In this document: in pieces, positions 11,990 to 25,400 of the stretch
Layout: every line of letters starts with the position of its first letter
How positions within the stretch are numbered: position 1 is the stretch's first letter
From: Tamarix chinensis
Taxonomy: Eukaryota; Streptophyta; Magnoliopsida; Caryophyllales; Tamaricaceae
DNA: 64,000 nt
Direction of reading: 5' to 3'
Assembly: GCA_030549775.1 (NCBI GenBank)
Contig: CM060174.1
Coordinates: 53,818,707 to 53,882,706, forward strand
Notes under the pieces: model-generated
What the model saw: the letters and a program-made list of their open reading frames with translations, nothing else
Told to the model about the DNA's origin: nothing
Database searches by the model: none
Translations under genes and position numbers: made by a program

Positions 11990-13400
11990 GCTTGTTAACT
12001 TCTTTGCAATTTTCTACACCAGACCTTAAAGTTGGGAGGTTTCTAACCTTGATGAAGATAGAGGAACTCCTAAATAGGTGAAAGGAAAGCTACCCTCAGA
12101 GAATTGAGTGTTGTGCAAAACTTGAGACCTTATTATATCATCCACACCACCAAAGAAGATGTTGCTCATTTGAGGATGAATGACAAGCCTATATCTCTCT
12201 GAGAAATCCTTAATTACACTAGTGAGTCCTTAAACTGACTTAATATCACCCCTACAAAAGAAAATTATCTACAAAGGCCAAGTTTATAATCTTCAAACCT
12301 TTGCATTTAGGATTCCCTTTAAAGTCCTTATCACTCCATAAAAATTTGAGAGATTTAGTTAAATTCTCAGCCACCAAAACAATAAGTAAGGAGAAAGAGG
12401 ATCCCCTTGCCATAGCCCTTACTAGACTTTGAAAAGTTTAGTCAACTCCCGATATAGAAAAAGAGAGTAAGAGACAGAACTAACATAGTTCATGATCTAT
12501 CTAACCATTTGGAGGGAAAAACCATAAGCATGAAGAACTTGCTGCAAGAACCCCTAGTGGACTGAGTCATAAGCTTTCTTAATATCCACTTTTATCATGA
12601 ATCTAGGAGAGATATGCTTTTGGAAGTATTTCCTAGCCAACTCTGTAGCTAAAAGCACATTTTCTCCAATATGTCTACCTTTTACAAAACTAGATTGGGC
12701 TTAATCAATGAGTTTGGGCATTAAACTCTTCAACCTAGTAGTTAAATTTTTAGAGATGATCTTGTACAGAACTCCACAACAAGTAATCGGTCTATAATCA
12801 CTAACCTTGGTAGCATTTTCTTTCTTTGATATGAGGGTTAAGGAGGTAATGTTGAGTTGAGGTGGAAAATGCCCAGTATTGAAAAAACTCTGAACAGCTG
12901 GGGTAATATCTGCCCCTATAGTCTCCCAAGATTTTTTAAATAATTTTGCTATGAAGCCATCAACTCCATAGGATTTATAGTCTCCAATAGAAAAAATAGC
13001 CTCCTTAACCTCCTCTTGAGAAATTGGGGCAAGGATAAGGTGTTTATGAGAATCTTGAAGAGTTAGACCCTGCATTATAACTGTTAGATCAACTAAACCT
13101 GAGCCACATCCTTTAGATCCCAATAGTTCTTTATAGAATTTGTGGAAAGACTCAGATATACAACTAGGATAAGAAGTGGATGCCCCTGAATCCAACTCAA
13201 TCTGCTGAATGGAATTCATATTTTGGTCACCCTTTATCCTGGAAAAAAAAGTATTTATGATTTGCAAACCCACATTTAGCCGGTGAATTTTAGACTTATG
13301 CTTGAGGAAGCTTTTATAGCACCTAAAAAGTTTGTTGAGGCCCTCCTCACAATTATGCATCTAAGCTCTAAGATCCTTGTTACTAATATCCTGCATTAGC
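11990..13400 (-). pseudogene. LINE ORF2 reverse transcriptase remnant, active site mutated
   Basis: The stretch 12701-13360 is open and carries the RT finger motifs: EEVKEAIFSIGDYKSYGVDG, then SLTLISKKENATKVSDYRPI and TCCGVLYKIISKNL. Motif A follows as VDIKKAYDSV (its Val-Asp-Ile-Lys codons at 12578-12589), and QGDPLSPYLL lies near 12390-12410. Motif C, normally FADD or YADD, reads FVDN at 12264-12275, so the second Asp is lost. Stop codons separate these blocks. The protein cannot be catalytic. Confidence 0.8.
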
Positions 13401-13552
13401 TTCCTTCGTGAATCAGATAGAGCTTTCCTATCCTCCTCCATTTTATGCTCTAACGATCCATATTTAACCTTGTTAAGCTCCTTAAAAATAGTCTTCAATT
13501 TTTAGAGGTTCTTATAGATATACATGAGAGGGTTACTATAGGAATAACCTCC

Positions 13553-14341
13553 TCAATGTTCCTTGATGATGTCCAAGAAGTTATCATCTTCAGTCCACAA
13601 ATTATTAAATCTAAAAGGTCTCCTTCTAGCATTTTGGATCCTTGTATGTACCTGGACTAAGTAGTGGTTAGATCTCAGAGGGGGCTTGAAATCAGCAAAA
13701 TAGTTGGTGGACTCTTTAAGCCAGGGAACATTCACCATAGCCCTATCTAACTTACAAGCTACTACCTTATCCCCATTCCTTTTGTTCATCCAGGTAGGAA
13801 AGCAACCATATCCTTTAAGTTCTCTCCACCCCAATAGATTAATACAATAAGAAAAATCTTGCATGCCTTGAGTAACTGTCGTGTCCCCTCCCTACTTCTC
13901 AATAGGCTAGAGGATTATATTAAAGTCTCCCACTAGAATCATAGGAAAAGTGGCCTTATTATTCTGCTCTAACCACTTCCAAAGGCTTTTCTTGGCTTAA
14001 CCAGTATTAAAGGCATAGATGAATCCCACAACAAAATGAAATTTACCATCTAAAGTCAAAACATCACAAAGAATACCTTGGGCACAGGTGTTAATATGGG
14101 TCACTGACTAGATCAAGGGATCCAAAGAAATCATACTCAACCATTGCAGTAGCTTTGATAGTTATTGAGAAACATCTAATTCCTTACCAAAGCTTTTTTT
14201 ATGCTATCTACTTTATTGAACTTAACTCTAGTTTCTAGCAAACCAATAAGGGAGCAATTGCTTTGCTTGATTCATCATCAAACATACCTTTGTTTGGATG
14301 GATCATTCATGTCTCTCACATTCCAACTAGAAAACATGGGA
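13553..14341 (-). pseudogene. LINE ORF2 apurinic-type endonuclease remnant
   Basis: The endonuclease nicks the target DNA for target-primed reverse transcription. Near 14300-14341 the frame starts FSSWNVRDMNDPSKQ, the usual opening of plant LINE endonucleases, and continues with SLIGLLETRVK near 14220-14255. At 13553-13864 the C-terminal half is open and carries KVVACKLDRAMVN and LRSNHYLVQV, the latter in the place of the SDH.P motif (here S-N-H). Stops and shifts occur between the two parts. Confidence 0.75.
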
Positions 14342-14344
14342 ACC

Positions 14345-15870
14345 TGGGTCATGAGGGTGACATGTTAGTTCTTGAGCCTGACCTGGGTTCTGAGACATAC
14401 AAAACTCTTTGAGAGCAAGAAAACGGTTCCCACTACTCCCCATATTTAGGGTACCTCCTGTATTTGTTTTAATGGATTTGGTTAGGGTAGTCAGCTAAAT
14501 CTTGTGATCTTTAATAATTATAGGTCTTTTATACTTTCCTTTCTCAAAATTGGATTCTCCTACCCCTCCAAAGAGTTCCTTGTGATTTTTAGCTTGCCTA
14601 CTATCCCTGATCACCATCCATTCTTGGTGTGTTCGAGGCTCAACAGCTTGAGGCTTCTTATGAAATTTTAAGTAGGTCTGCTCATTATGAGAAGGGTCAT
14701 TACATTTATAACAAAGGTGGGTTTCCATTAAAATTGAACTGGTTGATTTATGATGGAACCATCTGGATCTGTAATTAAAATGGTCTCGCATAATAGCTTT
14801 TTAGTATCAACTTCAACTAACACCCGAGGATAGGTAATCCTATCTTTCCTCAAGGTGATAGCATCATGCAAATAGGAGTTCCAATTGTGCTCATAATCAT
14901 GCTTAGGGATTTAGGAGACCAATATTCTAATGGAAATTGAGGTAGCTTGACCTTTAATGGAACAAATTACAACTCAGACTTTGTGAGATTCAATTTCCTT
15001 CTCTAACAAGTTTACTATAATATGTCCAATATTGATTTAAAATGCACTCACAATCTACAGCAGATTCAAACTTGAATAAGAAGAATCCATCATCATGTCA
15101 ACTAATTTTAGGTATAGCCACTCGATTCCATTGAGCTTTGACAAAACCCAACATTTGATTGAAAGAAGGATCATGACCATACACATATCCTATCAAGGTG
15201 TGTTGCCATTCCTCCATTCCCTTATCAACTTCAACCTTTTCCAGGTTAACCACAATTTTCCCCTCTTCAATTGGGGGTGGAACATAATTAAGAGGCATAA
15301 ATTGGTTAGGGTTGTGATTAGAAGCAACTTTTCCCCTCTAGGAAAAGCCAAATTAAGGCCCATTCTAATTCTAATGCATATTTTCTACAGAGTCACTATC
15401 CTTTACTGGATCAATTTCTACCCTTCTAGCCAATTTAGTATTTTGATCCTAAGTTAAGGAATAGGTTAATTTGGATTCATCTAAATCATCCAAATTATCT
15501 CTTGGTTCCTTGATTAAAGAAGTCTCAGAAACATTTTGAATCAATTGGGAATTCGAATAATGATCATCAAATTTAGGGTTTTAGCTATTGTCGTTCAATT
15601 TCATCAAATCCGAATGAAGACCCACAAAATTCCTACCATTATCTATGAATCCATCCAATTTACTTGTTCCTGCATCTGATTTGGATTGGTTTAAGCATGA
15701 GGGAAAAGAATTGCCTTCCTCAGCAATTAATTCTTCAACAACTCAAATATGTACTGCATCTAGTGAAACATCATTAGATTTTGAACTCCTCAAGATTCAT
15801 TGTTGTCCTAATTTCCTTGAACCAACCAACAATTTCTTGTTCCTTGCCATAAGAAACGTCATGCGTTCCA
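14345..15870 (-). pseudogene. LINE ORF1 remnant (DUF4283-like plus zinc knuckle)
   Basis: ORF1 of plant L1 LINEs encodes an RNA-binding nucleocapsid-like protein. At 15098-15298 the minus frame reads like the end of a DUF4283 domain (EEGKIVVNLEKVEVDKGMEE, then GYVYGHDPSF and an FVKAQWNR helix). At 14690-14725 a zinc knuckle reads CYKCNDPSHNEQTY, a CCHC type whose last Cys is Tyr. A start-like stretch follows the element's 5' end near 15868, but stops separate it from the DUF4283 part. The frame is interrupted several times, so no ORF1 product is expected. Confidence 0.7.
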
Positions 15871-15915
15871 TCGAGAAGAAAGGAACCAGGGCAACACAAG
15901 AGAGAACCAGGATGC

Positions 15916-15932
15916 AATAAATTATTATCATT
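15916..15932 (+). repeat. LINE target-site duplication, 5' side
   Basis: Second copy of AATAAATTATTATCATT, exactly matching 10877-10893. Confidence 0.85.
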
Positions 15933-16240
15933 ATTAGTATTATTATTACAATTATTTTTATAATAATTATAAATATTATTATTATTGATTATTATCATTA
16001 ATGATTATTATTATCATATTTAGAAATATAATAATTATTATTATTATTAGTAGTAGTAGAAATACAACATAAATTATACTATTGTTATCATAATAAGATA
16101 TATTATAATTAATATATTTATAATTATAATTTTTATGTTTACAATAGTTAATAGCCATAAAAAACAACAACAAAAACAACAATGATGGTGATGATGATGA
16201 TAATCATAATAATAATAATAATAATAATATGACAATAAGG
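15933..16240. repeat. TTA/AAT-rich low-complexity block
   Basis: Imperfect TTA/ATT/AAT runs on both strands, ending in a GATGAT/AATAAT run at 16185-16230. This is the remaining side of the AT-rich target the LINE entered. Confidence 0.8.
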
Positions 16241-17468
16241 ATCTACACATGTTTATTTATTTAATTATACAATTAAAAAGTTACATGTGTACAAAAAAAT
16301 CTTTCAAATAATTAGTTATCAAATAATATACAATGTTAATGGAATTTAACCATGAATAGAGACTTAACCGTTTCAAATTATATTTAGTAACCAATTATCT
16401 TCCTATAAATAAGTAAGTTATAGAAATTATTTTTTACTAAGATTGTTCTACCATAACCCTACCACCCTTAACATTTATAAATAGCCTACTAAATCTCCAT
16501 AATTAGCATAGCAGCTACATATACCAAGAAAAATAAAATATAAGAGTCATCACTATCGTACTTGGATTAGGAAGGAGAGTGTACAGTGTGAGAATTATAA
16601 TACCTCATGATATTCATAGGTCTTTAACTGATACTTTAAAACATGTATATTAATATCATACTATCCCTTTTTATTATTGTAATATAGAATTATTGTATAT
16701 AAGTATATGATATTATCCCTTATCAATGAACTAGGTTTGTAATTATTCTAACACCTTTGATAGATACAATTAATAATAGATTTCTAATGTTTATAAAAAT
16801 AAAATAAAATAAATGGTGGGGGAATTTAGATGGTATTATGCATCACACCTCTCCTTTTTATATTTCCTAAATAATGAATGCATCTTTAATTCATAGTCTT
16901 AAGTCTACAAATTATAATTTCTACTCATACAACTATAACTTATGACATTTTTTAGAGTAGAAAATAGTAGAAGTCCTATATAAAATCAAATAAATGATTT
17001 TATTAATAAATAAATAAAAGAGTAACAATTACACTAATGATGTTACATAGTAGTAGGCAATAATGAAAATAAAGTACTAACCTTTGGAGTTAGTTTTGAA
17101 ATTTTCAATTTGATTAATTTATTTAATAATAGCCTCCTACAATGTTATAATATTGATTTTAGTTTTTATACGATAGTTATGACTAGGTAACAAGAAGCAG
17201 TATTAGATTAGTTTTTTTTACTAAGTTTAAATTTATAAGTTTTATTTGGAGGTAAATAATTGGATAAATAATCACTTATCACTTTATTTATTAGAGTTAT
17301 TCTATGCCCCTTAATTATTTTATAATTAAGGGCTTATATATAAATAATAGGTGATACACTCAAAGATTATTAAATTAAGGATTTTAAAAAGTTGAGCCTA
17401 AGATAATTATAATGTATTTATTTAATATATTTCACCTAGAATTAAAAATATATTATTGTTAACTTTAG
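16241..17468. other. AT-rich spacer, nothing recognised
   Basis: AT-rich sequence without a readable frame or a repeat matched elsewhere in the window. Confidence 0.5.
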
Positions 17469-20400
17469 TGTAACACCCCCATTTTTTAGTACTAAAAATT
17501 TTTTTTTTAAAATTGCGAAAGCTAAAAATACCAAACACGCCTAGAAAAAATAGGGTTCTACCACCACACCTATCATAAAATAGGGGTCAGCCATCGATCC
17601 CATGTTAGATACAAGGTTGAAAAACCAAACCAATCAAAACAAGAGTAGAGTGCACAAGAACATGATATATAGATAATAAAGAAAACATTTACAAAATATG
17701 ACCTCAAAGATCCTCGAAATATTCAAAAATATGAAAGAAGATAAAACTAAAGTATAAAACTACAATGGATAGAAAATAAAGGTATGGCATAGCCCTAACC
17801 CTAGTCCATTAATTAACAAACAATAGTCTCTGAATGTACACGCTCTCAATATCTAAGTCCAAAATGAGGTAGATCCATTACCGATCATCCCCCAAAACCT
17901 TCATATAATCTTCTGCTCAAGGGATTAGGTAGATGACCAAATAAAAGGGTACATCAATTTACTTCGTACTGAGTAAGCCAAGTTACCTCCTCAACGGGAG
18001 TCACAAACCAGCATATTGTAGAGATCATACTTAATACATATCATGCTTATACCATACAATTAGATATACGTGGTCATATAATACATTAGGATTTCATGTC
18101 ATACATGACTTGGCCAATTTAAGACTCATCATGCTTATCAACATAACATGAATATAATGAATAACAACATACAATTAAGTAAGCAGGTTATTCAAAAAAA
18201 TTATTATGGCTTCCACCATCCATTCATATAATTTTTCATTGGGTCTATTTTTCCAAGCTTACATAATCCATTACGTCATTTATTTAAAAGTCATTATTCA
18301 TATTTCTCTTTCTTTTTTTTTTCTTTATCCACATCCTTGTTCTTATTCTTATTCTTATTCTTATTCTCATTCTCATTATCACTCTTATCCTTATCCTTAT
18401 TGTTATCAAACAATGGATTATTTACCACCCCATTATCTCACACATCATGGAATCTTATCCAAATAAGAGAATATAAAGTCTGGTGAAAGCTAAGTAACCA
18501 CCAATGGACATAAATTTCGGCTGAAGCCAAGTAACTTACCTAGGTGACCAGGCCCTTTAGTGTCAATATCCCCAAGCCATCATCAATGTTTAAAATAGGT
18601 AAGGCACCAGGATCCCAACCAAAGGCAAATCCCGAAGGCACCAATAAACACCCAAAGGTAGACTAACCTATGGTACCTAATTGAGGATCGAGTAACCCAG
18701 ACCCATGCACAACTCAATTATCTTCCACTTTAGGTTATTAGTGTATTATTCTTTCAAGGTTATGTTATCATACAAGGCCCATATAATATCCAAATAACAC
18801 ATCCACATACTCATTCTATCTTAATCGTTATTACCCTCCAATCATGCGATGGAATTTCCATTAGTGATTAGTTAAGTTCAAATCAACCCATTAAAGTAAT
18901 CCATTTATGCCAAAATATGAATTATATCATTTAATAGTAGCATCATAACATACTCATTCCAATTCACTCTTTAAAGTGTTTCAAAGGCACTAAATAAGAA
19001 TAGCATGAATTATGATCCCTTTAACCCATCCAATAGGTTAGTTAATTCATGCAAGATGTGTGTTCTCATCATTAAATGATTATATTATAGCATTGTGCAA
19101 AGTCTCGAAGTATAGCAAGTCCAAAAGAACAAAACAACACACCCTGGCCGAACTGATTGATTGGTTTAGCTTAGCCAAACTAATGAGTTCCATCGAACCA
19201 ATTTATCGATTTGGTCAGACTAGTCAAATGTTTAAATATTATTCAATTGATTTTGTAAATTAGTCGATGGGTTTAAGCAGAGAGTAACCAAAGTCACCAC
19301 ATACCATGCGATCAATTAGTTTGGGCTAACCAATGAATCAATCTATTTTAACAGTTGATTAGTTTGCTTCTAGACAACACATAAGAGATATTTTACATGC
19401 AATTCACGCTCTAAAATCTTACCACATCCAAACCATAACATATCATAACAAAATACCAAGAATTAACATGCTTATAAATTGAATCATGCTTCATTTTCAA
19501 GCAAATTGACCCTATTTCCCATAAATCAAGCCTTTTCTAAGAATTCTTAATTAATTCAACATGATTCATTTAGAATGACAAACTCTCATGCAGGCATATG
19601 AAATCAACATTATACAGAGTACACCAACTCACATACTTATTCATGCCATATTTTAAACGTAAGAATGACTTAATTAATGTTTAGTAAAGTTTCCCATTAA
19701 AGAGGAAAAACTCAAGATGGAAGAGTTTTAACTTCCAAAACCTTTAAAAAAATTGAAACTCATAAATTATTAAAGAACTTTCACAAATCAATAGCTCAAA
19801 TTAAGGAAGAAAACAAGCTTACCACTTCCAAGAGAAAAATAGAGAAAGGTTTAGCTAAAAGCAACTCAAATTTCTTCTAAATCTAAATCGTTATTGCTTA
19901 AGGATAAAACAAGATGGAGCTAGAAAAAGGATCATAAGAGTGAATGGAATTTGAATGTAATCTCAATGTAGAGAGGAATTAACACAAGTGATTGAGAACT
20001 CAGGTATTTCAAAGGCTAAAAGAAATATGATAAGAAGGGGTGATTAAGGTTATTTATAGCCAAATAATCGGTTGACAAATGAGTGAGGTTATGAAACATA
20101 TCAAAATCCCTAGTTTTACTGTTCAAATCTGAGCTAAATGAGCGGATTTATCAAGAATAGGTTGACTTCAATTTCAGATCTCAACTAATGATTTTCAAGA
20201 TATTACAAGACGATATTATCTAGAAAATATTGAATACAAAAAGGAAAATGGAAGATCAATGTGGGAAGAAAATCTCCCAACCGTGTAGGGATAATCTATA
20301 AATCAAAGTATACTTCTAGAGGTGTGTAGAGGATAGAGGAAGAAGAAGACAAGAGTGAGGTCATCATCGCCCTCAACTATCAAAATCAGGTCCTCGAATA

Positions 20401-20785
20401 TATTCAAGGCGGCAACTAAAGCCAAATAAAGGATCAAAAGGGTTAAGGATCATTCAAGAACAGTTTGGAGTGAAATTATCAAAGTTCCATTTTGATGCGA
20501 GAAATTTTTTCATAAAGTCAAGCTTCAAAAAGCTCTAATCTCGAAAAAGCAGTCGATTAGTTTAGCTAGACTAATCAATTGGTTTTCCCAAACTAGTCAA
20601 TTAGTTCATAGAACCATTCAATCAGTTTGTCAGAAAACTTATTTTATTCACTTTTTCAAACTTTTCTCAAATTTATTTTTACCTCAAACCCAATTATAGT
20701 TCCAAATCTAGATCGACATTATCAAATTTTTTTAAACACACAAAAAAACTCATTTTATAAATCTCATAAAATATGAGGTATTACA
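17469..20785 (+). mobile_element. Solo LTR, B-type, 3.3 kb
   Basis: It begins TGTAACACCCCC at 17469 and ends GAGGTATTACA at 20785, so its terminal bases are TGTAA and TTACA. The flanking pentamers are TTTAG (17464-17468) and CTTAG (20786-20790), a target duplication with one mismatch. Inside it shares with 24573-28749 the AATTGCGAAAG start region, a CACCAATGG/AAGTAACTTACC block, two clusters of ACCAATTGATTGG-like palindromes (19150-19370 and 20545-20635) and an AAAGGTTTAG..AGCTTACC stretch. No pol genes, PBS or PPT are present. Assignment to Ty3/gypsy is inferred from length and ends. Confidence 0.75.
18339..18396 (+). repeat. CTTATT hexamer-like microsatellite
   Basis: Run of TTCTTA/TTCTCA/TTATCC hexamer variants inside the solo LTR. 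The Tyr-Ser-rich frame across it is an artefact. Confidence 0.8.
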
Positions 20786-22150
20786 CTTAGGATTAGTTAA
20801 CTAGTGAGACTTTGATGATTGTATCGCATTTCAAGTAACCCACTTATTTTATTAACTACTCATAGGTAAATTACCAACTATATATTAATATATGTAATAC
20901 TATTTTTGTAATATATTATTTAAGGTATTTTAAATTTTATATATAGGGTAACCTTTATTTTACAAACCTTTGTGTTTTGTCAACCTAGTTCATAATTTTA
21001 TTTAACAATTTGAGTTTTGTAAAAGTAACTTTATTCATATGTGTTTTTATAAATTAGTTTGCCAATTTATTCATAACGTGTATAGATGTATATGTAATTT
21101 TATATATTATTGGTGATAATATGAAATTTAAAGTATGTATAGTCATATGATATTATTACGAATATATGATCTCTATTTTCCTAATTGGCATTAAATCACA
21201 ATGATGGCTTATTAGATTCTGACCCAAGTAATCAACTACTTATAGAAACCGTTTAAATGCAAAAGTGGTATTGTGGAAAGCCTTATTTAATAAAAATATT
21301 ACTTATGAAAGTATTGTTTATGGAATATGTTAATTATGGAAGTTTCTATTTTTGGAAAGTACTAAATATGGAAGTAACCAGATTTAGAAAGGTAGATAAT
21401 TAAGGAATAGATATATTTGTGTGTTTTGGATGTGTTACATGATCACTTTGAATAAGATACTAAAATTTAAAGTGAAAGATGAGAGTGGGATAGGGTCCTC
21501 CAAGGTTGGCCTCTTAGAGTTGGGGATCAGCAATAAGATTCCTTTAGGTTTGAGTCACTCTATTAGAATCTTTGAACCTTTTAAAAGGGCATGTATGGAT
21601 TAGATAACCAAGGTTGGATTTTTTGTCCTTTGGTGCCAAAACTACTAAGATTGTCCAGGATGTGGATCTACTGTGGTTGGTTTTGGTTGTTATTAGATGT
21701 CTTTGAACTTATTTGACAAGTAACCCTCGTGGTTGGGTTTTTCCCACTCAATAAATAAATTTAGATTGCATGTTTATGTGAATACTAGTTTAAGAAGCTT
21801 TTATAAATATTAAAATAATATTTGCCTTCTTATTTGACTCATATGTAGATGCGTGTGATGTATTATAGTGGTTCTATAAATTATGATATTTTTCTTCTAA
21901 ACAATGGGTTACTTAGTTGTTCCCCTAATTAACTTGTTGATACTTTAAATAAGGTTGTAATGATCCATGATGTACATGGTGAACAAACAGTCTTGTGCAA
22001 ATAGATTATGATCATACTTAAATGATGGATGCATGCCTGTGAGACTAGTTAAGAGAGTAGTTTAGCTTCCAAAGTTTTATTTTTTTTTATAGTGTTTCAA
22101 TTTCAATGGATCTTAAATGTAGTAGAGCGTGAAAACCATGCGAGGATGAT
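20786..22150. other. Upstream spacer of the RRM gene, promoter region unresolved
   Basis: AT-rich sequence between the solo LTR and the 5' leader of the RRM gene. The last 140 bases before the start codon turn GC-richer and pyrimidine-rich (22150-22290), as plant 5' leaders often do. I could not place a convincing TATA box. Confidence 0.4.
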
Positions 22151-22291
22151 CGCGGTGCTCTTTCTAGGACCGTATTCCGTCCAACCCAAATGAAAGAACC
22201 ATCGTCCCTATCTATCAAATCAACCTGCCTGCGTGTGCTCGCTCTTTTGGTCGTTCACCAACCTATCAGCCGCCAAAATCGTTTCTAAACG

Positions 22292-22450
22292 ATGCTTAGC
22301 GCTGGAATTCGTCCACCGTTGTCAGTGCCTCCTCTCTCGGTGGCTCTAAGAAGACCATTCGCCACTAGCGGTTCTTTCTTTCTGCTATTCTCCAATCAAT
22401 CTACTCAACCTCAGTTTGCTCATCAGCCAGAGCTTCTCTCCACACTTCAG
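22292..22450 (+). CDS. RRM gene exon 1 (presequence)
   Basis: Encodes residues 1-53. The exon ends CTTCAG before GTTGGT. The GTATGT donor 4 bases later would break the frame into exon 2, so the earlier donor is chosen. Confidence 0.75.
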
Positions 22451-25400
22451 GTTGGTATGTAATTATTTTTAAACGGCTTTCCTTGCTGCTGTTGGAATTG
22501 TTTCATTTATTTTGGGACGCTTGTTTTAATTTAGATGTGTGATTTTTATCAGGAACGAGTTGGGTTCCATTTATTTGCTCAGAAGAAGCAAAGTGGTGGC
22601 GGTGATAGCGTAATTGAAGCGGAAAATTTCGATGAGGATGAAGAAGTCGGAGTGGATTTTGAAGACGAGGAAGAAGATAATGTTGGAGTTAATGATGGGG
22701 TTGATGAGGATGATGATGTTATTATTCCATTTATGAAAATCGATGCTTGGCTGAGGAAAAAGCCGAAGGGTTTTGGTGAAGGTAAAGTTTATGATACTTC
22801 AATTGAAGATAAATTGCTTGAAGAAATAGAGCAAAGCAGGAAAGCTCAGCTGGTTAATATCAATAAACTCAAGAACAACTCCACAGAGAACAAACCCAAC
22901 TTTAAGGAGCTCAAGACAATGGACGACTGTACGTCTCTCTGTGTATTTCTCTCTGTTTTTAAAGAATTTGTTGCTATTATTGTTCTTATTATACGATAAA
23001 ATGTCTCGTTATTTACACGTGGAAAACCAATCGCTGTTTGTTTATATTTGTAGTTCTTTGTCTGAGCCAATATTCCGTTGTGTCTTCTTTAGTACATACT
23101 ATTATCTAAAAAACCCTTACCGGTGAGTATCTGGCTGACAAGTTATATCTGTTGCTCTCTGTCGTGTTGACTTTATGTTTCAATTTTAGTACTACTGATG
23201 TCATGAGATGTTATACACTTTGGTAGATTTGGAGACTGTTAACCATGCTTATCTCATTTAGTCTTGTGACTTGTTCTTTATTATTAGATACACTTTGGCA
23301 GGACTTTGATGCCATTCATATAATTTCGTTGCAGCTTCTCTCTTGATGGCTTGTAGATCGACCAAGCTAATGATTCTTGCCTTGTATGGATTAGTACTTG
23401 TCAGGGAAACCTACATATCTTTAGTGTACTGCCTTCCCCTATTGTGAGAATGTTGGCTTGTTACATATTACTCCCCAGGATATTTATGAATTGTTAACGA
23501 TCGTAGGAGGTACTATGATAGCTGAAGTATTTGTTGTGCAATGGTAGTAAATACTTATGAAGATTGTTCACTGTTGGGGAAAAAATCCTCGATTCTAGGT
23601 TATTGTGAAGGTTTTTAGTGTGGGGATATCCGGTCCTTAATAAATGTTGTTAGAAAGAAACTTGGAAATTACTCTGGAATAATATTAGGAGGACAAGTGT
23701 AATATTTTGGTAATTAATAGTAATTTTATTAATACCAAGTATGCATGAAGTACGACACTTATACACTTCCCTCTGTATGGATGCTCTATCCAACTGATTT
23801 TATGTGCTGGTATCTTGTTACCCTATTACAATGCAATAACCAAATGAAAGATTTCCTAATAACATCTTTCACCAAAATACAAATGTGGTACTACCCTCCC
23901 TCAGAAAACTAAATTATTCTTGCGGGTCCATATGCCATAGATAACTCCTGCAAATAGGACTCATAATACCTGTTTGGCCTTGTCTTCTCTCATAATTTGA
24001 GTCAATTCTTTATGATTGGAAATTTTTGAAGTACAAGGAAATAGCACAACCTCTAGTTTGTCCCATTAGTGGTCTAATTTGCCAGCATCTTTTACACTTG
24101 CCGTTACACTGAAGATTTCAGGTCTAGAAAAACTACTCCAAAGCTAGTCCCATAAGCAGGCATCTCAAGTGTTGTGGAAAGTCCTTTGTTGTTGTATAAT
24201 CAAACTACTTCATTGCCTAATATGTCAAGTGTTAGTGTTCTTGACTGTGGGTGAACCTACCTGGACCCACTTTGGCTTAGTGACCCAATCTCAATCCTAT
24301 TTAGATTTAAGTTTATTAATATGTAGCAAACATTTGGGCCCTTGTTTATTAATGGATTTATATATTAGGGTTTAACAAGTCTTATTAATAAAAAAAGCCT
24401 GTTAAGCCCTAGACCTGCTAGAAATCCTTGATTGCTCCCAAATTGTAATCAGCTATAAATAAGAGGTCATAGTCTCAAAAATAAAGAAGTTGGAAGAATT
24501 AGCAAATAGCTAATTCCTTGATTCCCTACTCTTTCCTCCATCGCATGCCCCTCTCTTCTCTCTTATTCTTGTTGTAACACCCTTAATCATTTTAAAACAA
24601 TGCGGAAGCAATCAATTAAAACTGGAGAATGTTACCGCTACACCGAACATAAGAGAGGTTTGGCTATCCAGCTCCAAAACTATGCATGAGAATCAGAGGT
24701 AGTGTGAGAGAGAAAAAGAGAGACAAGGGGAAGAGAGAGATATACGATATGACATGATATGATATGTTTACAAATCAAACATAGGAATAGAGCTAAGAGT
24801 TTAGGTAGCCAAAATAAAAACATCTCAATACTCTAGGAAACCTGACCGAACCAATTAACCTAACTCTCCAATACAATAAATCTTCCCCATTCAATAACCA
24901 TACAGAGGCCCACAAGAAGATCATTTAAACTTGTAAAACGTTACCTGCTCCCTGGAATAAAATCCTGATCAACATAGTGGTGACACAAGGTAGTATCAGT
25001 ACGGTGAAGTGTTGGTGAAACAAGTCTATTCTATAGCATCAAAATGGCTCATGTTGCACCTAGAAGTCACATTAAACATGGTATAATAACCATGCTAGAA
25101 CACATTGTCATGGCATGATATTAATAAGAACATGATGATGGCATAAGTGACAAGCATAAATAACCCATATTATCATTATTCTGTTATATGACCACACATC
25201 CAATTATAAAGATATTCAAACGACACTCCTAAACCCTCCGCCATGAATGTGGGTCATGGTAGTAACACAAGGGTACATGGGTTCCTAACATGGGCATACC
25301 CTCCAAACTAGAGCACCAATCTCAATATGGGTGTTTATAGGTAATAACACCAAATGCAAACATGGGCATACCCTCCAACCTAGAGCACTAATCCCAATAT

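Larger units (their letters stand above)
10894..15915 (-). mobile_element. Non-LTR retrotransposon (plant L1-type LINE), about 5.0 kb, inactive
   Basis: The element runs on the minus strand from 15915 to an A-tail (T8 on the plus strand, 10892-10899). It is bracketed by a perfect 17 bp duplication. Domain order on the minus strand is typical of plant L1 elements: an ORF1 with a DUF4283-like domain and a zinc knuckle, then ORF2 with endonuclease, reverse transcriptase and a zf-RVT C-terminus. Every domain is split by stops or frameshifts, and the RT active site is altered. The intact 5' end and duplication argue for a full-length insertion that then decayed. Confidence 0.85.

Noticed and set aside
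15774..16182. Asn/Ile/Tyr-rich frames, also at 29064-29668
   Set aside because: Composition artefacts of the TTA/AAT blocks; the only meaningful part is the 5' end of LINE ORF1.
22941..23126. Small frames on both strands after exon 2
   Set aside because: They lie in the intron, downstream of a good GTACGT donor, with no motif.
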